Below, piece by piece: positions 57,179 to 64,000 of a DNA stretch of 64,000 nt; positions within the stretch are counted from its first letter, which is position 1; each line of letters opens with the position of its first letter. The DNA is taken from positions 352,661,267 to 352,725,266 of the forward strand of contig NC_053040.3 of NCBI RefSeq assembly GCF_002575655.3. Direction: 5' to 3'. The DNA comes from Aegilops tauschii subsp. strangulata. Its lineage: Eukaryota; Streptophyta; Magnoliopsida; Poales; Poaceae. Below the pieces are notes generated by a model. It saw only the letters and a list, made by a program, of their open reading frames with translations, had not been told where the DNA came from and made no database searches. The translations under genes and the position numbers were made by a program.

Positions 57179-58577
57179 TGATACGTCTCCGTCGTATCTA
57201 CTTTTCCAAACACTTTTGCCCTTGTTTTGGACTCTAACTTGCATGATTTGAATGGAACTAACCGGACTGACGCTGTTTTCAGCAGAATTGCCATGGTGTT
57301 ATCTTTGTGCAGAAACAAAAGTTCTCGGAATGACCTGAAACTTCACGGAGATTATTTTTGGAAATAATAAAAATACTGGCAAAAGAATCAAGGCCAGGGG
57401 GCCGACAATCTGTCCACGAGGGTGGGAGGCGCGCCTGCCCCCTGGGCACGCCCCCTACCTCGTGGGCCCCCTGGAGCTCCACCGACCTCAACTCAAACTC
57501 TATATATTCACGTTCGGGGAGAAAAAAACCAGAGAGAAGGATTCATCACGTTTTACGATACGGAGCCGCCGCCAAGCCCTAATCTTTCTCGGGAGGGCTG
57601 ATCTGGAGTCCATTCGGGGCTCCAGAGAGGGGAATCCCTCGCCGTCATCATCATCAACCATCCTCCATCACCAATTTCATGATGCTCACCGCCGTGCGTG
57701 AGTCATTCCATTGTAGGCTTGCTGGACGGTGACGGGTTGGATGACATTTATCAGGTAATCGAGTTAGTTTTGTTAGGGTTTGATCCATAGTATCCACTAT
57801 GTTCTGAGATTGATGTTGCTATGACTTTGCTATGCTTAATGCTTGTCCCTAGGGCCCGAGTGCCATGATTTCAGATTTGAACCTATTATGTTTTCATGAA
57901 TATATGTGAGTTCTTGATCCTATCTTGCAAGTCAATAGTCACCTACTATGTGTTATGATCCGGCAACCCATAAGTGACAATAATCGGGACCACCCCCGGT
58001 GATGACCGTAGTTTGAGGAGTTCATGTATTCACTATGTGTTAATGCTTTGGTCCGGTACTCTATTAAAAGGAGGCCTTAATATCCCTTAGTTTCCGATAG
58101 GACCCCGCTGCCATGGGGGTAGGACAAAAGCTGTCATGCAAGTTCTTTTCCATAAGCACGTATGACTATATTCGGAATACATGCCTACATTACATTGATG
58201 AATTGGAGCTAGTTCTGTGTCACCCTATGTTATAACTGTTACATGAATAATCGCATCTGGCATAATTATCCATCACCGATCCAATGCCTACGAGCTTTTC
58301 ACATATTGTTCTACGCTTATTTACTTTTTCGTTGCCACTGTTACAATCACTACAAAACTGCTACTGTTACTTTTGCCACCGTTCCCGATACCATCATACT
58401 ACTTTGCTACTAAATACTTTGATGCAGATATTAAGTTATCCAGGTGTGGTTGAATTGACAACTCAACTGCTAATACTTGAGAATATTCTTTGGCTCCCCT
58501 TGTGTCGAATCAATAAATTTGGGTTGAATACTCTACCCTCGAAAACTGTTGCGATCCCCTATACTTGTGGGTTATCA
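57179..58577 (+). repeat. 3' LTR of the second Athila-type element
   Basis: Starts TGATACGTCTCCGTCG and pairs with 49068-50467 over its full length with scattered substitutions. Confidence 0.9.
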
Positions 58578-59206
58578 GAACCGCGAAGAAGGGTTTTTCT
58601 TTTTTAGGATAACCGCATATTCCTTAACCAGAAAAGGTTGTGTCTCTCAGGCATGTGCCAATATCAATCTGAACCAGCTATGACACATTTTGTGTGTGCA
58701 AAGAGATGGATATGTTTGTATATCTGTTCGTCCACCCAAGTGGGTTTTACGTAGGTCCCACCTGTCAGGAGGGATGCAGAAATAAAAAGGAATCAAAAAA
58801 TATTTCGCCACGGTGATTCAAAAGAGTGACCTCAACTAACCAGTGGCACATGTAGCGATAGAAGGATAGGCACGTACACGGACACAGACCACTCCTCAGT
58901 ACGCTACCCGCATAGCCTTTTTGTTTTGCAGGTTGGTCTACCTAGCCGTCTAATCAACTGCATGCATGCCACTTCTCCCATTTACTTCTCCATTGGGAAC
59001 CGATTTTCCTCGGCTTCTTCAGCTCTCCTTCATTTGCATTCAAACCCCACTGGATTCACATTGTTTTAACCTCTTCAGATCCTCCTAGAGTAATTCTGAA
59101 GCCCCTCTAAATAAACATCTTCTTCAGTTAGACTAGCTATCTTGATCCTAATTCTCCAAACCATAGCCCTCTAGTCCAGCGGTTCCAGATTGCGAAAGAG
59201 ATCCCT
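58578..59206. other. Upstream region of the exonuclease pseudogene
   Basis: No gene or repeat recognised. The C/T-rich stretch 58970-59130 could be the leader of the gene that starts at 59207. Confidence 0.4.
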
Positions 59207-59905
59207 ATGCAGGTTCTTAGCGTCAAACATGTCCTCGTCGAAGGCTTGTTGAGCATAGTTGCCACCGTCACCGACCACCCAAGGGTTGTTTGGGAGTGGA
59301 TCAACAATGTATCCAACTCCCTCCAAAAGGTGGAGACGAAAGTTATCGGTCTCGACGCGGAGTACACAGAGCGTGCCACTGGGAAGATCCAACGCGTCGA
59401 CGTCCTTCAACTGTGCCTCGAAGATGAAGTTTTGGTGTATCACATCATACATGCGCCCTCCATACCAGGTGAGCTCCCCGATTTCATGTCTCGGGAGGAC
59501 ATATACTTCTGTGGGGCAACCATCGAAGGGGACAAAGAGAAGCTGGCGCCGCACAACCTTGACTTGAAAAACATCACTGACCTACAAACCAGAATTCCTG
59601 TAGATGATTGTGATAAAGAAACACCATCCCTGTTCAACGTAGCAAATTCTATGCTCGGAACAAATCTTGAGAAGGGTGACGAGATGCTGGGATTAAGGTC
59701 GTCTGGATGGGAGAATTATCCCTTGACCTACAAGCGGATATAATATGATGCCCTCGATGCCCGTGTGAGTTTCGAGATAGCTTCAAGGTCGAAAGAGCTT
59801 GTTGTGAAGCCGTCTCCCACAGAAAATGGGAAGAAGAAGAAGAAGTGTACTCTGTGTACATTGATATTGGTCCACATGACTATAATGAACTATTTATCTG
59901 CCTAG
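59207..59905 (+). pseudogene. DEDDy 3'-5' exonuclease (Werner-exonuclease-like) pseudogene
   Basis: The frame from ATG 59207 has the RNase D/Werner-type exonuclease fold: VIGLDAEYT (D50, E52), VDVLQLCLEDEVLVYHI, FCGATIEGDKEKLAPHNLDL (D109), LFNVANSMLGTNLEKG, and YDALDARVSFEIAS (Y180, D184). So all four acidic residues and the tyrosine of DEDDy enzymes are present. A TAA at codon 179 separates the last motif from the rest. After it the frame stays open 53 more codons, ending in a lysine-rich tail and TAG at 59905. Such small plant proteins remove nucleotides from 3' ends of DNA or RNA; the family is expanded in grasses. The stop needs only one base change from a sense codon. It is single-exon as far as visible. 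A truncated or readthrough product cannot be excluded. Confidence 0.75.
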
Positions 59906-59997
59906 TTTCCTCTACTAATACCATTCCTTGCAGTGAGCGGTATGCAATGCATGTGTCAGTGGACATGATAGCTTGTCCATGGAAGTTGAACTACGAT

Positions 59998-60267
59998 GAC
60001 CATCACGTTTCTACCACTGCCACACGCGATTCCCACGACGCCGCTCCAACCGACGGCACAACGTCCCCCGACGTGTGCCTCACCCCTCTTAGCCCCACCG
60101 CTCCGCTGCCTTTGTGTGCATGACATGCGGGCCAGCTGAACTGCGGAGACCATCAAGTTTCTACCACAGCCACATGCAAGTCCCACGACGCCGCTCGAAC
60201 CTATGACACCACACGTCCCCTGACCTGCGCCTCACCCCTCTCGGTCCCACCGCCCCTCTGCTTTTAT
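59998..60267. repeat. Tandem duplication of about 152 bp
   Basis: Two copies (from GACCATCACGTTTCTACCAC at 59998 and GACCATCAAGTTTCTACCAC at about 60150) share CCCACGACGCCGCTC and CCTCACCCCTCT in order. Confidence 0.75.
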
Positions 60268-60446
60268 AATAATGACATGTGGGCCAGGCGCATTTAGGGT
60301 CCACATGTCATTGACTCAAAGGTAGGTGCACTAAGCCGCTGAAGCTCGGTCCCGTGGGCCCCGAGAGGGAAATTTACTCTTGTGCCAGGCCTTGTGGTGC
60401 TCCCACAGTACGAACTCGTGCCAAACTTGGAATTTGTTTCTTACTA

Positions 60447-60600
60447 CTACCAATGTGCTGGCCCGTGCAATGCAATGGATCCAAAGTAGTAGAATAATAC
60501 TTGTTCACAAACTTGAAATATAAAAACTCTAGTTTTGATATATATATATATGTATGTATCAGTAAAAATAAAGTATGCTTCACTAAAGACATATTCGCGG
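60447..60600 (-). mobile_element. Helitron 3' end, decayed
   Basis: On the minus strand the sequence ends GCACATTGGTAG where the intact copy at 63226 ends GCACATTGCTAG. The adjoining 130 bases (TAATACTTGTTCACAAACTTGAAA on the plus strand) match the copy at 63226-63370. The 5' end, which would lie to the right, is not found. Confidence 0.5.
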
Positions 60601-60700
60601 TCGTAGAGGGCGTGCTCCACCTCGGAGATGTCGGAGACTCCGTCCTCTTCCCAGGCTGCGGCGTCGTCCACTTCGGCAATGGCTGCGTGCTCTAGTGGGT
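60600..60700 (-). pseudogene. Possible gene fragment inside a Helitron
   Basis: Directly inside the decayed Helitron end the minus strand gives a GC-rich, coding-looking stretch: AEVDDAAAWEEDGVSDISEV and then EHALYDREYVF. It contrasts with the AT-rich Helitron tail. I do not recognise the family. It may be captured host exon sequence. Confidence 0.3.
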
Positions 60701-60849
60701 GTTGTGTCCGTATGGGAGCTTCGAGCTACAGTACCAGTGGGGACGGGGGTTCACCTTTTCGTGGTTTCACATGGTCTGTGGAGAAAAATAGTATCAGAAG
60801 TGCATTGGAACATGTCGGAGGAAGGCTGGCAGGAGCAGTACAAGAAACA

Positions 60850-61076
60850 TAACATGCGCACCATATTTTGAGAAGGGTTTAATGTAATTTTTGTGAAATG
60901 GGTCTGTGTGGATGTACGATTAGTACATCCATATCATTGACATTCATGCATGCAACAAACATTTGTGTGCACGATTTCACCCTATTTTCATATTCTATTT
61001 GGGAGTGGATTTGATTTTTGTAATAGGAGCTCATTTTGTAGTTGGTCTCAATTTAGACTATGCATGTATTACTGCA
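60850..61076. other. No recognisable feature
   Basis: AT-rich stretch with no motif I can support. Confidence 0.4.
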
Positions 61077-61590
61077 AGAGATAGATATAGAGAGAATATT
61101 TGTGTGACAAAGAGGGGGGAGGGGGCAGTGATATCTAACGAGAGAGGGGCATATGCGTGTTCGAAAGACTGTGTGTGTCATAGAGAGAGGAGTGTACGAA
61201 AGGGAGAGAGAGAGGGTGTGTGTGTTAGAGAGAGAGAGGTGCGTGTAACATTGGGATCGACAAGGTTACGAGGTTGTGGATATGGGAGAGCGATAGTGTG
61301 TGTGCGATGAAGGGACACACAGACAGTGTTTGTTTCCGTGTGAGAGAGGTGGATAGACCTTGACAGCACGGCTGGCTAGGGGTCGAAGGTTATGTGTGGT
61401 AGAAAGAGATAGTGGAGAGACAGATGAATGCTTGTTTGTTGCAAGGAGACCTAACTACATAGATGAGGGTAGCAAGAAGAAGGGAATGGTGGTGTGCCTT
61501 TTTGTCATGGGACGGAAGAGTGACCAAGAGACACGCATCGTGTGGAGAGGTGTATGTGTTGAGAGAGAGAGGGAGGCGTGGACCTGAATA
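61077..61590. repeat. Low-complexity GA/GT-rich region
   Basis: Plus-strand runs of GAGAGAG and GTGTGTG alternate for about 500 bases, with GAGAGAGAGAGG and GTGTGTGT blocks. The open frames in it are compositional and not genes. Confidence 0.75.
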
Positions 61591-62092
61591 ATGAGATGGG
61601 TGCTCATGTGTATGCTATAGGGAAGGAATTGTCTAGGTGGTAGTCTTATGATGGCGACCCAATCTTTCAATGAGAGTGGGGATAAGTATTGATTTTCTGG
61701 ATTTTGACATTGACGATCCACCTATATCGTAACCGATGATACAAATTGACAATCGTCCCTAAACAAATCTTCGATGGACGATGATCTTATTGTATGCACA
61801 AAATCTACCTGAATAACAAGATGGAGTTCCTCCAAGCAACCGAAGAACCGGCTAGAACTAAGATAACGCAATCGTAATTGCCAATATGAATTAATTAAGG
61901 ACAATGGTGGGGTTGCTGGTACTGAACAAAAGGCGGTAATCCTACTCACACCCCGCAAATGCAAATTATAGCGAAGCAAAACAATGTGTACACGACAACA
62001 CGTGTTCTAACCTAGAAAAAGGGCAGTAGCCTTATTTATATCTATAGACTATATTAGTATATTTTTTATTTGCATAATTATATCTATATCTA
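61591..62092. other. No recognisable gene
   Basis: Nothing supported apart from TCTATAGACTATATTAGTAT at 62041, which resembles a Helitron 5' start and could belong to the plus-strand Helitron end at 62907; this is unproven. Confidence 0.35.
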
Positions 62093-62355
62093 TTCCACCC
62101 CTCCGTTTGTAATTTACTCCGCACATATATAGCTTTGACTACAGCCAAATTTTATAAAGCTTGACCGAATTTGGTGAAAGCAATATGAACATTTATACTA
62201 ACAAATTTACACGATGTGGAAATAAAAGCAATGATGAATCAAATGATATATATTCGGTGCTGTATATGTTAATACTTTTTCCTACAAATTGTTGAAAGTA
62301 TACAAAGTTTGACTTTAGAGAAACCCAATATGCGATATTATGTACAGTAGTAGTA
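62093..62355. mobile_element. Stowaway/Mariner-like MITE, degenerate
   Basis: The left end CCCCTCCGTTTGTAATTTAC follows a TA dinucleotide and the arms near 62130-62170 and 62300-62330 are imperfect inverted copies (both hold AAGTTTGAC/GCTTTGAC words). It is the length class of grass Stowaway-type MITEs. The right end is decayed. Confidence 0.55.
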
Positions 62356-62875
62356 CGTACCTATTTCTTCCCGTTTTTGTTCCTACGATGTTGTACCGTG
62401 CATGTACCTAGTTGTATCTATTACCCCTATACAGTGTGTGAATAACTTTGAAAGATGGTCGTTGGATGAAGCCAATCCGACAGTGCAGAGATGGCAAATC
62501 CGAGCACTACCGGCCGTTGGATATCATCTACATTCCACCAGATTCTGGCACGTCTACAATCTAGAATACTCCCTGGTTGAACTTAAGCATAATGCAGAAA
62601 CCTCAAGACACAATCACTTCTCCTTTGTTCTAGAATCTTCCGTATCGTAATTGCCCAATTTTGTTTCTAGATGAATTGCCATTATTAGTTTTTATTTTAT
62701 GCTTTACAACACACAATTCCATGAATCTTAAAATAGATTAACTTTTTTTTATAAAAACTAATTGGTTTTGAATGGGATGGACTATAAGAATTAAACGAAC
62801 ATCTACATCATGCATATATGACTCAAAGCTTCCATGCTATAGTGTGGTGTTTATTCATAATTTGGTTGCCAAAAT

Positions 62876-62907
62876 CTCATGCGTGCAATGCACGTGTACC
62901 TTACTAG
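62876..62907 (+). mobile_element. Helitron 3' end, plus strand
   Basis: CGTGCAATGCACG makes a near-perfect stem, then TGTACCTTACTAG, followed by T. This is the stem-plus-CTAG layout of a Helitron 3' terminus. The matching 5' end is not established (a candidate is at 62041). Confidence 0.5.
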
Positions 62908-62960
62908 TAGTGGTAGTAGTAGTACAAACTTCGTAGTAGGAGTAGTACGGAGTGCTGCTA
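62908..62960. repeat. Imperfect AGT/GTA trinucleotide repeat
   Basis: Starts right after the Helitron end; TAGTAGTGGTAGTAGTAGTAC followed by further GTAGTA units. Confidence 0.75.
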
Positions 62961-63225
62961 CTCTATCAACGAGTCCCATCTGACACCAAATTTCTTCCCT
63001 TCTGTGCTACAGCTAGAGCTTCCCTTCCTCGTTTCTGTTTTCCAACGCGGCGGGCAGGGTGCGGTTTGCCGATAGTCGGTTTGCTTAATTGCGGTCCCAC
63101 ATGAAAGTGAAAATGCTAGGCAACACGCCTTCCCTAACTATGTGGCTTGCCGGACGGGCCGTGGAGTACTCCCGATTCCCGGGCATGTGGGGTGTGATGC
63201 GAACGCGGTAGGCCATTTCCATTTA

Positions 63226-63565
63226 CTAGCAATGTGCCCGTGCGTTGCAACGGAGCCAAAGTAGAATAATACTTGTTCACAAACTTGAAAGAAAACACTC
63301 TTTTTTTGATATACATATATACCACTAAAAACATATTATGTTTCACTCAAAATATATTTCTTAGACTGTTTTGATGAGGCGAGGGAGGGATGTGGTTGCT
63401 TTCAAGATAATAAGGGGTTTTCTGCAAATTGGAGCTGAGAAGTGGGTTATTGTTGCAAAAATGGCACAACTTACCTCGCAGCCTTTAGATGCAGATCTAA
63501 TGGTCAGAAATGATGGATGGCAGACACACCATCATCACCAACTGAGTCTTTTATAGGAGTAGAGA
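63226..63565 (-). mobile_element. Mini-Helitron, 340 bp
   Basis: On the minus strand it begins TCTCTACTCCTATAAAAGAC and ends CGTTGCAACGCACGGGCACATTGCTAG with T after. The CGTTGCAACG palindrome is the likely 3' stem. Both ends match the 240-bp copy at 43857-44096. No coding capacity. Confidence 0.65.
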
Positions 63566-64000
63566 AACATGTATAAATTGTAAAATTTGGTTCTGCTCCT
63601 TGGCACGATCGATAGATAGAAATAACGGTTGGAAACGCTAGGGCGGGGCTTTTCCCGCCAGAGAATAAGTAGGGTAGTAGCTAGGTTGGCGCATCATCGG
63701 TTTGGTCACATGTGGTCCCACATGTTGTAGTAAAGCCTAGCCAATGTGCGTTGATCGGGAGGCCGGAACAACAGCGTGGTATGCGACGGGGAAGGGACAT
63801 TCTTCACGTACATGTTCCAGTTTCTCGTTTTGAACCTGCGAACGTGACAAGCGTGCTGCACGAGTAGTTTTGAATTTATAAGTTCAGTCTCAGTTTTTGA
63901 ATTTAGGAGTAGTTCATAGGTCGGGTCAAGCATCGAACGTAAATTACGAAGTTGATGGAAAAGTTAAGCACAACTTATAAATTGACGGATGGAGTACTAG
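63566..64000. other. Right edge; possible MITE end
   Basis: No gene recognised. ATTGACGGATGGAGTACTA at 63980-63998 looks like the right end of a Stowaway-type MITE, but its left arm is not convincing and the window ends here. Confidence 0.35.

Larger units (their letters stand above)
49068..58577 (+). mobile_element. Second non-autonomous Athila-type Gypsy element
   Basis: LTRs of 1,400 bp (49068-50467) and 1,399 bp (57179-58577). Flanks are GAAGC (49063-49067) and GAACC (58578-58582), one mismatch. The primer-binding site TGGCGCCGTTGCCGGGGA at 50479 is complementary to tRNA-Asp, as in Athila elements. The interior encodes gag-protease (50644-53319) and a separate frame (54106-55131). No reverse transcriptase, RNase H or integrase is present, so it needs a partner element. 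The LTR class (opening TGATACG, 'TTTTCCAAACAC' near the start, GGCGCGCC box) is common in Triticeae (Sabrina/WHAM group); the exact family is not assigned. Confidence 0.9.

Noticed and set aside
61178..61590. Open frames in the GA/GT-rich tract
   Set aside because: Low-complexity composition explains them; no motif.
62402..62650. An 82-codon plus-strand frame
   Set aside because: No motif, and the sequence resembles non-coding flanks (GTTGGAT...ATCCA words) of grass DNA transposons.

Overview
The window is nuclear DNA from a large-genome grass, most likely wheat or a close relative (Triticeae). The evidence is a minus-strand Copia LTR of the Angela/WIS/BARE1 type, several LTRs that open with TGATACGTCTCC (Sabrina/WHAM-like, Athila lineage), Tat-lineage Gypsy elements, a CACTA transposon end, mini-Helitrons and a Stowaway-like MITE. 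I see no intact ordinary host gene, no rRNA or tRNA gene and no CRISPR array. Most coding sequence is decayed transposon sequence. The rest is pseudogenes of plant gene families.

Layout. From 1 to 5.1 kb there is unrecognised DNA, a DUF4283/zinc-knuckle pseudogene split by a solo LTR (1697-3234), and the 5' part of a Tat-type Gypsy element. This element is cut at 5131 by a minus-strand Copia (LTR 5132-6949). The Copia interior is split by a 30.9-kb Tat-type Gypsy (7146-38062, target duplication CTATA). That element holds a second, minus-strand Tat-type Gypsy (8526-17764) in its gag. Near the end of its antisense gene it holds a non-autonomous Athila-type element (24385-32896), whose 5' LTR contains a minus-strand solo LTR (24549-26143). 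Every boundary was set by paired LTRs and 5-bp target duplications, some with one mismatch.

From 38.1 kb decayed Copia interior resumes until a CACTA end at 40419, which is rich in subterminal repeats. From 43.3 to 49 kb there is a lower-repeat island with a 240-bp mini-Helitron, a DUF4283-like pseudogene flanked by a direct repeat, and a two-exon F-box/KIB1-like (DUF295) pseudogene. A second non-autonomous Athila-type element (49068-58577) follows. It carries gag-protease and a further 341-codon frame but no reverse transcriptase or integrase. The last 5.4 kb has a DEDDy 3'-5' exonuclease pseudogene stopped by one codon, tandem duplications, three Helitron-type termini and a MITE.

How the parts relate. 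Both Tat-type Gypsy elements carry, antisense to gag-pol, a separate gene of the 'putative gypsy-type transposase' (Transposase_28-like) group. In the 30.9-kb element it has at least four recognisable splice junctions, a TATA box near the 3' LTR, and a C-terminus that can be traced across an 8.5-kb insertion. The pol of that element is dead at two active sites. The two Athila-type elements share a hairpin with an AGGA loop just upstream of the polypurine tract. These are the observations most worth following. I found nothing that supports a wholly new enzymatic or defence system.
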